Below the pieces are notes generated by a model that saw only the letters and a program-made list of their open reading frames with translations, did no database searches and was not told where the DNA came from. Of a DNA stretch of 24,391 nt, positions 14,063 through 22,288 are shown in pieces. Source of the stretch: an uncultured Prevotella sp. (lineage in GTDB: Bacteria; Bacteroidota; Bacteroidia; Bacteroidales; Bacteroidaceae); contig USJD01000034.1 in the NCBI GenBank assembly GCA_900554835.1, forward strand, positions 1-24,391. The letters are read 5' to 3'. Every line of letters begins with the position of its first letter. The first letter of the stretch is position 1. Made by a program: the position numbers and the translations under genes.

Positions 14063-15574
14063 TTGAAAAGAGTAATTATTATAGGAAGTGGACTGGGAGG
14101 TCTGTCATGTGGCGTGATTTTAGCCAAGAATGGTTATCACGTTACGCTGTTGGAGCAGTCGCAGCAAATAGGCGGTTGCTTGCAATGCTTCTATCGCCAT
14201 GGGGCAAAGTTTGAAACCGGAATGCACTTTATCGGAAGTGCTGCAGAAGGTCAGACTCTGTCCAAACTGATGCGCTATCTGGAGATAGACAGGGATGTAC
14301 AACTTTCCCAACTGGATCCTTCCGGTTATGATGTGGTAGCCTTAGCCGGAAAAAAATACAAGTTTGCCAATGGCAGAGAGAATTTCATCCAGCAGATGAC
14401 TGAATACTTTCCCGACCAACATGAGAACCTCATCAGATATTACAATCTGGTGGAAAAAATCGCCCAGGCTTCTTCCCTGCACGCTCTGAAAGATGCAGAA
14501 TCAGATTCCGCCATCAACACAGAATACCAGCTGCGCTCCATCAACGAGGTAATTGACGAACTGATTACCGACCCTACCCTGGCGAAAGTACTGGTGGGCA
14601 ATCTCCCCCTCTATGCAGCAGAGAAAGACAAGACTCCCTTCTCTACCCATGCCTTCATCATGGATTTCTACAACCAGAGTGCTTACCGCATAAAGGGAGG
14701 AAGCGATTCTGTAGCCCAAGCACTTGCCAATACGCTCCAGAGATACGGAGGAGAAATACTTACCCAGCATCAGGCAAGACACATCGTCTGCGATGACAAA
14801 CAGGCAACGGGAATAGAGGTATGGAACAGAAAGGAAAAGAAAACCGTATTCTTCCCTTGCGACTACGTGATTTCAGATGCGCACCCCAAACGCACCTTAG
14901 AAATGCTCGACACCAAACTGATACGGCCTGCCTACAGAAACCGCATCAACAGCATTCCACAAACAGCAGGTTGCTTCTCTGTTTTCCTGCGGTTCAAGGA
15001 GAATGAAGTGCCCTACCTCAACTACAATTACTATGGTTATCAGGGCAATACGCCATGGAATTGTGAAAATTACTCGGAAACTTCCTGGCCCAAGGGATTT
15101 CTGTATATGCATTTCTGTGCAGACTCCACCCCAACAACCTACGCTTCATCAGGAGTCATTCTCTCCTATATGAAGATGGAAGAAGTGGCCCGCTGGAAAG
15201 ATTCTTCCGTAGGAAAGAGAGGAGAGGATTATGAAAAATTCAAGCACCAGAAAGCAGAAAAGCTGTTGGACGTTGTGGAGACTCATTTTCCAGGACTCAG
15301 AGATCATATTGCGGAATACTATACTGCCACCCCACTCACCTATCTCGACTATACGGGAACAGAGGATGGAGCCATGTATGGTATTGTCAAAGACATTACG
15401 AAGGGAGCTGCATACAGGGTGCCCCAGCGCACCAAAGTGCCTAATGTATTTCAGACTGGACAAAACATCAACTCCCACGGAATGTTGGGAGTCCTGGTAG
15501 GAACCATCGTAACCTGCTCGGAGTTTCTGACTGCCAGGACCATTTATGAACAGATAAAAGAATGTAACGAATGA
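14063..15574 (+). CDS. CrtI-like FAD-dependent oxidoreductase 1
   Basis: A 503-residue flavoprotein of the phytoene desaturase/retinol saturase-like family. The N-terminal dinucleotide-binding motif is IIGSGLGGLSCG (G8-x-G10-x-x-G13) with E31 closing the Rossmann fold, then FETGMHFIG; the C-terminal FAD motif is TGQNINSHGMLG. The start is a TTG one base after the preceding stop, since no in-frame ATG or GTG is near; the motif position supports it. It could desaturate, saturate or isomerise the polyene or its acyl chain; the substrate is unknown. It overlaps the next, paralogous gene by four bases. Confidence 0.8.
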   Translation: MKRVIIIGSGLGGLSCGVILAKNGYHVTLLEQSQQIGGCLQCFYRHGAKFETGMHFIGSAAEGQTLSKLMRYLEIDRDVQLSQLDPSGYDVVALAGKKYKFANGRENFIQQMTEYFPDQHENLIRYYNLVEKIAQASSLHALKDAESDSAINTEYQLRSINEVIDELITDPTLAKVLVGNLPLYAAEKDKTPFSTHAFIMDFYNQSAYRIKGGSDSVAQALANTLQRYGGEILTQHQARHIVCDDKQATGIEVWNRKEKKTVFFPCDYVISDAHPKRTLEMLDTKLIRPAYRNRINSIPQTAGCFSVFLRFKENEVPYLNYNYYGYQGNTPWNCENYSETSWPKGFLYMHFCADSTPTTYASSGVILSYMKMEEVARWKDSSVGKRGEDYEKFKHQKAEKLLDVVETHFPGLRDHIAEYYTATPLTYLDYTGTEDGAMYGIVKDITKGAAYRVPQRTKVPNVFQTGQNINSHGMLGVLVGTIVTCSEFLTARTIYEQIKECNE

Positions 15575-17079
15575 AAACAGCTATCATCATAGGAGGAGGT
15601 TTGGGAGGACTGTTTACTGGAGCCATCCTTGCCAAGGAAGGCTTTCGGGTTACTGTGCTCGAAAAGAACACTACGGCTGGTGGTGGACTCCAGAGTTTTC
15701 ATCGCTTCGGAGAAACCTTTGATACAGGAATGCACGTCATAGGCGGAATGCAACCTGGCGGAAACGTCTACCGTATCTGCGAATACTTGGGCATCCAGAA
15801 CCAGGTGAAAATCAAAGATGTAGATGCTGACTGTACTGACAGCCTTTACTTTGCAGAAGATCAGCAGACCTATCAGCTCCAGAAAGGAAAAGAAGGTTTC
15901 ATCAACTCATTATCTGCTTATTTCCCGGAAGAACGGGAAAATCTGCAACGGTATGTGGAGGCTATATTTGCCATTAGCGACTCCATCGACCTGTTTCATC
16001 TCCGTCCTACGACCGATTTTCTTCAGGTTCATACCGATGAGTTTCTGATGGCAGCAGATGCTTTTGTAGCAAAATATATTCAGAATCCCAAGCTTCAGAG
16101 CATCGTTTCCTACATGAATCCGCTTTATGGAGGTCGACAGGACGAGACTCCGGCCTTTGTCCACGCCATCATCTCCACTCTCTACATCCAAGGCACCAGC
16201 CGGTTTGAAGGCGGAAGTGAACATTTTGCCCAACTGCTTGTTTCTGTAATCGAACAGGCAGGAGGAAAGGTGCTCACCCATACAGAAGTAGAATGGGTGG
16301 AAGTCAACAACCGTCATGTGGAGTACGTAAAAACCCGACAGGGAGAAATCTTTCAGGGCGACTACTTCATCTCTGCCATTCATCCTTGCACCCTCTTGAA
16401 ACGGATGCCCGAAAAAGCTTTTCCCAAGGCTTATCGAGAGCGCCTGAATCAGATTCCCAATTCCTATTCAGCGTTTTCCGTCTATATCAAACTGAAGCCC
16501 GACTGCTTCCCATACATCAATCATTCGGAATATTACATGACCCGATACGCTGAAATATGGAAATTCGGCGAGCAGCACGACACCTGGCCTTTAGGCTTCC
16601 TGTTTATGACTCCGCCAGACGAGAACCAGGGCAAATACAGTTCGAAAGTCCTCATCACCGCACCTATGCTCTATGATGAAGTAAAGAAATGGGAACAGAC
16701 CACCGTGGGGCACCGGGGCGAGGAATATGAAAGTTGGAAAGCCCAGAAAGCACAACAGCTCCTCTCTCATATCGAGGAAATTCACCCGGGATTCGGAGAA
16801 TGTATCGACAGAATCATCACAGCTTCTCCATTGACCATTCGCGACTTTTATGGAGTGAAAGACGGAGCGCTGAGCGGATTCAGCAAGGACTATAAAAACA
16901 TCGCATTATCGCAGGTCCCCGTGGTTACCAAGGTAGATAACCTGTTGCTGACAGGTCAGAACAACAACCTTCATGGTTTCTGCGGCGTTCCCCTGACGGC
17001 AATCAATACCGCAGAAGCTATTTTAGGAAGAAATTTCATACTCCATAAAATAAACGAAATCGGTAAGAATGAAAATTAA
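15571..17079 (+). CDS. CrtI-like FAD-dependent oxidoreductase 2
   Basis: A 502-residue paralogue of the preceding protein with the same layout: IIGGGLGGLFTG (G8-x-G10-x-x-G13), E31, FDTGMHVIGG, and near the end TGQNNNLHGFCG. Similarity to its neighbour is clear but distant, so the duplication is old and the two have probably diverged in substrate or act as a pair. It starts at the ATGA overlap (15571-15574) and overlaps the following hydrolase gene by 11 bases. The pair may oxidise or reduce the polyene-lipid, as carotenoid desaturases do; this is inference. Confidence 0.8.
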   Translation: MKTAIIIGGGLGGLFTGAILAKEGFRVTVLEKNTTAGGGLQSFHRFGETFDTGMHVIGGMQPGGNVYRICEYLGIQNQVKIKDVDADCTDSLYFAEDQQTYQLQKGKEGFINSLSAYFPEERENLQRYVEAIFAISDSIDLFHLRPTTDFLQVHTDEFLMAADAFVAKYIQNPKLQSIVSYMNPLYGGRQDETPAFVHAIISTLYIQGTSRFEGGSEHFAQLLVSVIEQAGGKVLTHTEVEWVEVNNRHVEYVKTRQGEIFQGDYFISAIHPCTLLKRMPEKAFPKAYRERLNQIPNSYSAFSVYIKLKPDCFPYINHSEYYMTRYAEIWKFGEQHDTWPLGFLFMTPPDENQGKYSSKVLITAPMLYDEVKKWEQTTVGHRGEEYESWKAQKAQQLLSHIEEIHPGFGECIDRIITASPLTIRDFYGVKDGALSGFSKDYKNIALSQVPVVTKVDNLLLTGQNNNLHGFCGVPLTAINTAEAILGRNFILHKINEIGKNEN

Positions 17080-17935
17080 ACCGATGAAGCAAAGACTGAT
17101 GATCATAATAGGGTTCATCCTCCTATGTCTCCAGCTGCTGAAGGCACAGGAGAAAGTCAACATCTGGCAAGGCACAGCATGCAGAAAGAATGTGGAAATG
17201 ACTGCATATCTGGCAAAAGGTGGCAGCAAGATGGCTGTCATCGTATGTCCTGGCGGAAGTTACCTCTGGCACGATATGAATGGCGAAGGACACGAAGTGG
17301 GCAAATGGTTGCAGAACAACGGAATCTCTGCATTCGTGCTCCATTACCGTACTGCCGGATTCATGGCCTTCTTCCTGCATTACCGCCATCTGTTCAGAGG
17401 AGTCCGATACCCAGATGCTTTGGACGACCTGACCCAAGCCACCTTATATATTAAGGAACACGCAAGGGAATATGGAGTCTGCTCCGACAGCATCGGAGCG
17501 ATGGGCTTTTCTGCAGGCGGACACCTTGTCCTGTCGGGAGTTACCCTGCGTAAACTTCCCCTGATGTTTGTTGCCCCCATCTACCCGGTCGTTACCATGA
17601 ATGGGAAATACGTTCACAAGCGGTCGCGCAGAGCCTTGTTGGGCGACAACCGCAAAAACAACAGACGGCTTCGCGACTCCCTGTCTGTTGAGCGCCATAT
17701 TTCAGCCAGTTGTCCACCCGTATTTCTGGTAAATTGCAAGGATGATCCTATCGTAAAATACCAGAACTCAGAATTGCTCGATTCCGCTCTGACAGTCCAT
17801 CACATTCCCCATCAATACATCCAATACAAGACGGGAGGACATGGATTTGGAGTCTCCGACACAAAGGGCTCGCCCGAATGCCGGCAATGGAAGAAAGAGT
17901 TTTTAGCTTGGGTCAGGAAACTCCAGGCTCAATAA
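17069..17935 (+). CDS. Exported alpha/beta hydrolase
   Basis: A 288-residue alpha/beta hydrolase with an N-terminal signal peptide (MKIKPMKQRLMIIIGFILLC to about A26, before QEKVNIW). The oxyanion-type motif is CPGGSYLW (60-67), the nucleophile elbow is GFSAGG with S148, and D225/D226 and H258 (GGHGFG) complete the triad. The fold resembles acetyl-xylan esterase/BD-FAE-type esterases. Exported to the periplasm, it might deacylate or trim the pigment lipid. It overlaps the second oxidoreductase gene by 11 bases. The start could also be ATG 17084. Confidence 0.78.
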   Translation: MKIKPMKQRLMIIIGFILLCLQLLKAQEKVNIWQGTACRKNVEMTAYLAKGGSKMAVIVCPGGSYLWHDMNGEGHEVGKWLQNNGISAFVLHYRTAGFMAFFLHYRHLFRGVRYPDALDDLTQATLYIKEHAREYGVCSDSIGAMGFSAGGHLVLSGVTLRKLPLMFVAPIYPVVTMNGKYVHKRSRRALLGDNRKNNRRLRDSLSVERHISASCPPVFLVNCKDDPIVKYQNSELLDSALTVHHIPHQYIQYKTGGHGFGVSDTKGSPECRQWKKEFLAWVRKLQAQ

Positions 17936-17958
17936 ATACAGAATTAAAAAAATCCAAT

Positions 17959-19083
17959 ATGAACATAACAGATTTTGACGATATACGCCCCTACAATCCC
18001 GATGAATTTCTTGAGGCCATGCAGCGCATCGCCCACAGTTCTTCATTTCCAATTCTTTCTGCATACGTCTATCCGGAAGAATCGGTCAAGGAAATCCGTC
18101 AACGCGTAGCCAACTACCAGACGGTCAGGGAATTCCAACAGGACACGATGAGTAAAGTCAACCAACAGGTGATAGAAAACAGCATCACGGAATTTTCCTG
18201 TTCAGGACTCGACAAGCTGAGTCCTGAAGGACATTATCTCTATGTTTCCAACCACCGTGACATCATGTTAGACTCCAGTCTCCTCCAATATTTCCTGCTC
18301 AATCACGGCTTCGACACTACAGAGATTACCTTTGGTGCCAATCTGATGTCCAACCCGTTGATTATCGATATTGGCAAATGCAACAAGATGTTCAAGGTGG
18401 AGCGCCCGGGCGGAAGTCTGAAGGAATTCTATCGCAGTTCCAGACACCTGTCCGATTACATCCGTTTCGTGATTCAGGAGAAAGGACAATCTGTCTGGAT
18501 TGCCCAGCGCAACGGTAGGACGAAGGATGGAAACGATGCTACAGACCAGGGCATCATCAAGATGTTCTGCATGTCTTGCCCAGATGATAAAATCAAGGCT
18601 ATAGACCAGTTGCACATCGTCCCTGTGGCCGTTTCCTACGAATGGGAATCGTGCGATATTCTGAAAACACTCGAACTCTACGAAAGCCAGTTTGCCAAAT
18701 ACACCAAAAAGCCGGGCGAAGACCTGAACAGTATTCTGACGGGAATCTCCCAACCCAAAGGCAGGGTGCACATAGAAATCTGCGAACCGATTTCACGCAT
18801 GGAACTGATGAAACTGGAACAGCTTACGAGCAATGAATATCACAAGGCAGTAGCCCATCTGCTGGACGACCGCATCAACAAAGCCTATCGCCTGTATCCC
18901 AACAATTACATCGCTTACGACCTGCGATACGGCACCCAAAAATACCAGGATTTCTATACCCCGCAACAGAAGGAAGAATTCTTGGCACACGTCAGAGAAT
19001 TGGAACATTATGATACTTGCGACATCGAAATGCTGAAAGATATTTATCTGGGCATTTATGCCAACCCAGTAAACAACAAGTAA
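17959..19083 (+). CDS. PlsC/PlsB-like acyltransferase
   Basis: A 374-residue protein when started at ATG 17959 (MNITDFDD), 23 bases after the hydrolase gene. The frame is open further upstream to 17878, but that would overlap the hydrolase by 58 bases with unrelated residues. The acyltransferase motif is SNHRDIMLDS; its His-Asp spacing is one residue longer than the standard H-x4-D, a form I associate with Bacteroidetes lysophospholipid/glycerol acyltransferases. A second block, WIAQRNGRTKDG, corresponds to the PlsC EGTR-type motif. It would acylate a lipid acceptor in the inner membrane and is the third acyltransferase activity in the operon. Confidence 0.75.
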   Translation: MNITDFDDIRPYNPDEFLEAMQRIAHSSSFPILSAYVYPEESVKEIRQRVANYQTVREFQQDTMSKVNQQVIENSITEFSCSGLDKLSPEGHYLYVSNHRDIMLDSSLLQYFLLNHGFDTTEITFGANLMSNPLIIDIGKCNKMFKVERPGGSLKEFYRSSRHLSDYIRFVIQEKGQSVWIAQRNGRTKDGNDATDQGIIKMFCMSCPDDKIKAIDQLHIVPVAVSYEWESCDILKTLELYESQFAKYTKKPGEDLNSILTGISQPKGRVHIEICEPISRMELMKLEQLTSNEYHKAVAHLLDDRINKAYRLYPNNYIAYDLRYGTQKYQDFYTPQQKEEFLAHVRELEHYDTCDIEMLKDIYLGIYANPVNNK

Positions 19084-19111
19084 GAAGCAGAAGAAAATAA
19101 GAAGTAAGAAA

Positions 19112-21961
19112 ATGACAGAACTGATTCTGAAAATATACGATTATCTCAAGACGCATCGGCTGAGTGGCATCTGCTCATCCGTAGCAATCACGCTCATACT
19201 CCTCCTTGCAGTTACCAGACTGAACTACAAGGAAGATATTGCCGACTTCCTTCCTATAGACAGCGAGCACCAGAATGCCATGAAGGTCTATCAGAACATT
19301 TCGGGAGCCAGCAAGATTTTCGCCATCTTCCAATACCGGAACGCAGCGCAGTCTGATTCTACCCAACAGACTTCAGACACAAAAGCAACAGCCGATGATC
19401 CGGAAATACTGACCCATACCATAGACTCTTTCGTAGAGAATGTGGAGAAAGCTGACTCCGCCCACGTCATCAGAAACCTGATGGCGCAAGTGGATTTGGA
19501 AAAGATGAATCAGATAACAGATTTCGTCTATCAGAACATTCCTTATTTCCTGACAGATGCAGACTATCGGAGAATGGACAGTCTGCTCAGTCAGCCCGGT
19601 TACATTCCCCACCAGTTGAAAGCAGACAAGCAAATGCTCCTCTTCCCTACCGGCGGCATTCTGTCTGATAATATCCAGCGCGACCCGCTGAACCTCTTCA
19701 CTCCCATCCTGCAGAAATTGCAGCATTCCGAATCCAGTCTGAAATATGAAATGTACGATGGCTATATCTTCTCTCCCGACATGAAGAAGGCCATCGTGAT
19801 GATGGATTCTCCCTACGGGGCAAGCGAGACTGAGAATAATGCCCACCTTACCCAAATGCTAAAAGACTGTGCCCGGGAAGCCAGCCAGTCGCAGCCGAAT
19901 ATAGAAATCCACATCATAGGCGGACCCGTCATTGCCGTCACCAATGCCCATCAGATCAAAACCGACAGCATTCTTTCTGTAAGTATTGCCGTCGTACTGA
20001 TTCTTGCCCTGCTCTTCTTCTCCTTCAGAAGCAGGAGAAACCTTTTGCTCATTGCCCTTTCCATCGGATGGGGCTGGCTTTTTGCCATCGGCGGGTTAGC
20101 TCTCTTCCACAATCAGGTTTCGGTCATTGTCATCGGCATTTCATCCATCATCTTGGGTATTGCCGTCAACTATCCTCTCCATTTCATCGCCCACCTTTCC
20201 CATACACCCGACAAGCGGAAGGCGCTGAAAGAAATCGTCATGCCGCTCTTAGTGGGCAACGTGACTACGGTAGGAGCTTTCCTGGCATTAGTCCCACTAA
20301 AATCCGTGGCATTAAGAGATCTGGGACTGTTCAGTTCTCTCCTGCTCGTCGGCACCATCGTATTCGTACTCATCTATCTCCCCCATCTTTCTAAGACGAC
20401 CGGGGAGGCAAAGCATACGTTCCTTGACAAGTGGAGCAACATCTCGCTCGAAAAGAAACCGGTCTTCGTTACTATCGTGCTCATCCTGACCATCATCTTC
20501 GGATATTTCAGTCTGCAGACAGAGTTTGACACCAACATGGCACACATTAATTATATGACCCCGGAACAGAAGGCAGACATGGAATATTTCGCCAAAATGA
20601 TGAACCAGGAAGACGGAATCCTGAAAGTCTATGCCCTGTCTTCCGACTCCACTTTGGACGGAGCACTCGACAAGAGCCTCTCCTTGCAGGGAACTCTGCA
20701 GGAACTTTCCGACCAGAAGACTATACAGGACTACTCCTCCTGCAACCAGTTTATCACATCGAAGAAAGAACAGGCACGGCGCCTGCAACTCTGGCAGAAA
20801 TTCCTCAATAAGCACCAGCATCTCCTCACTTCCGGCATCAAACCTTATATGGCAGAAGAAGGATTTGCCGATGGTTGTTTCGCAGATTTCGAGCGCATTC
20901 TCCAGCAGGATTACCAGCCGCAGGACATTCAGCATTTCAAACCTCTGCTGCAATCCGTATTTGCCTCCAACATCAGTACCGACAGTCTCAACGGCAAATA
21001 CCACGTCATCAACATCCTCTCTGCCAAAGAAAAGGATGTAAAGAAGGTGGAAGATTGTCTGCAAACACAACATTGCTTCAGTTTTGATGTGAAGAGCATG
21101 AACAGCGCCATCGCCAACCATCTGTCAGACGATTTCAACTACATCGGATTTGCCTGCGGATTCATCGTGTTCTTCTTTCTCTGGTTGTCTATGGGAAGTA
21201 TCGAGTTAGCTGTCCTCTCATTCATCCCGATGGCTATCAGCTGGTTGTGGATATTGGGACTGATGGCCATCTTCCACATGCAGTTCAACATCGTGAACAT
21301 CATCCTCGCCACCTTCATCTTCGGTCAGGGCGATGACTACACCATCTTCATGACAGAGGGAGCCATGTACGAATATGCTTACCGACGCAAGATGCTTTCC
21401 TCCTACAAGCACTCCATCATCATTTCAGCCCTCATCATGTTTATCGGCATCGGCACGCTGATAGTAGCCCGCCATCCGGCACTCCGTTCATTGGCAGAAG
21501 TCACCATCGCAGGCATGTTCTCCGTGGTTCTGATGGCCTATATTTTCCCGCCGCTTATCTTCAACTGGCTGGTGAAGCACAAGGGAGAATACCGGGTTCG
21601 CCCCCTTTCCTTACAGATGCTTTTCCGCCGTAGGAAAGAGGGAGTGGCCTATTATCACGACCTGGTCCTCGACCGCTACCGCTACAAGGGTGTGGAAGTT
21701 TTCTGCACCGTGAAGCGGAATCTCAGGCGCAACCGTGATTATCAGACGTGGATGGAACAGCAGGATACTTCCCAGCCAGTCATCATCCCGTCTGCCGGCT
21801 ATGGAGAGAAAGCGCTACTCTTTGCCCTGCTCCACCCAGAGACAAAAGTGATTGCCGTAGAAGCAGATCCTGACAAATGCAGACTGATGAAATTCAGCAT
21901 GGAAGGGATTGTTGAAAATGTAGAAATCATCAACCAAGCTGAAATCAGCCGTCAAATGTGA
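19112..21961 (+). CDS. MMPL/RND-family exporter with a C-terminal Rossmann-like tail
   Basis: A 949-residue membrane protein. One helix (about 20-36) precedes a large periplasmic domain (37-285), five helices follow (about 286-425), then a helix (451-468), a second periplasmic domain and five helices from about 675 to 820, giving the usual 12-helix RND plan. GNVTTVGAFLAL and FGQGDDYTIFMTEG are typical MMPL helix segments. Such exporters recur in APE clusters and probably move the pigment lipid out of the inner membrane. Residues about 850-949 form a cytoplasmic tail with IIPSAGYGEKALL and VIAVEADPDKCRL, which look like motifs I and II of a SAM-binding Rossmann fold but stop before a full methyltransferase is formed. 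Confidence 0.85.
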   Translation: MTELILKIYDYLKTHRLSGICSSVAITLILLLAVTRLNYKEDIADFLPIDSEHQNAMKVYQNISGASKIFAIFQYRNAAQSDSTQQTSDTKATADDPEILTHTIDSFVENVEKADSAHVIRNLMAQVDLEKMNQITDFVYQNIPYFLTDADYRRMDSLLSQPGYIPHQLKADKQMLLFPTGGILSDNIQRDPLNLFTPILQKLQHSESSLKYEMYDGYIFSPDMKKAIVMMDSPYGASETENNAHLTQMLKDCAREASQSQPNIEIHIIGGPVIAVTNAHQIKTDSILSVSIAVVLILALLFFSFRSRRNLLLIALSIGWGWLFAIGGLALFHNQVSVIVIGISSIILGIAVNYPLHFIAHLSHTPDKRKALKEIVMPLLVGNVTTVGAFLALVPLKSVALRDLGLFSSLLLVGTIVFVLIYLPHLSKTTGEAKHTFLDKWSNISLEKKPVFVTIVLILTIIFGYFSLQTEFDTNMAHINYMTPEQKADMEYFAKMMNQEDGILKVYALSSDSTLDGALDKSLSLQGTLQELSDQKTIQDYSSCNQFITSKKEQARRLQLWQKFLNKHQHLLTSGIKPYMAEEGFADGCFADFERILQQDYQPQDIQHFKPLLQSVFASNISTDSLNGKYHVINILSAKEKDVKKVEDCLQTQHCFSFDVKSMNSAIANHLSDDFNYIGFACGFIVFFFLWLSMGSIELAVLSFIPMAISWLWILGLMAIFHMQFNIVNIILATFIFGQGDDYTIFMTEGAMYEYAYRRKMLSSYKHSIIISALIMFIGIGTLIVARHPALRSLAEVTIAGMFSVVLMAYIFPPLIFNWLVKHKGEYRVRPLSLQMLFRRRKEGVAYYHDLVLDRYRYKGVEVFCTVKRNLRRNRDYQTWMEQQDTSQPVIIPSAGYGEKALLFALLHPETKVIAVEADPDKCRLMKFSMEGIVENVEIINQAEISRQM

Positions 21962-21963
21962 TT

Positions 21964-22028
21964 ATAAATAAGATTCAAGATCTCATGAATAAAATTTAAG
22001 ATCAACATGAATGAGATTTAAGATGAAC
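21964..22028 (+). repeat. Imperfect 22-bp direct repeats
   Basis: Two units, ATGAATAAAATTTAAGATCA.. (21985-22006) and ATGAATGAGATTTAAGATGA.. (22007-22028), follow each other, preceded by a diverged unit (21964-21984). They fill the 87-base spacer between the exporter and the third ACP. No function is apparent; the AT-rich units resemble the other small repeats in this operon's spacers. Confidence 0.6.
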
Positions 22029-22048
22029 TAAAATCAATATGTATAAAA

Positions 22049-22288
22049 ATGAAAATCAATATGAAAGAGAATATTAGAAAAATCCTGGAAGAAGCCCTAC
22101 CGCTGGTAGATTTAGATTCAGATTTCCTGTTCAATGAACTGGATTCCTTAGGCATTACCACCATCCTGATGCTCCTTTCAGATGAATACCAGATAAAACT
22201 GGAATCATCAGACGTAACACCTCGGAATTTCCGCAACTTAGACAGCCTTGTGGTAATGGTAGAAAAGAAAAAACAGGCAGGCGTATGA
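22049..22288 (+). CDS. Acyl carrier protein 3 (ligase-coupled)
   Basis: A 79-residue ACP-like protein with the phosphopantetheine serine S33 in NELDSLGITTIL. It is less acidic than the other two ACPs and has the closing segment NFRNLDSLVVMVEKK. ATG 22049 is used; ATG 22061 is also possible. Its stop overlaps the start of the ligase gene (ATGA, 22285-22288), so I infer that it is the ACP charged with the aromatic starter by that ligase. Confidence 0.82.
   Translation: MKINMKENIRKILEEALPLVDLDSDFLFNELDSLGITTILMLLSDEYQIKLESSDVTPRNFRNLDSLVVMVEKKKQAGV

Noticed and set aside
17878..17958. Upstream extension of the PlsC-like acyltransferase
   Set aside because: It would overlap the hydrolase by 58 bases with residues that do not resemble the family; ATG 17959 fits the spacing.
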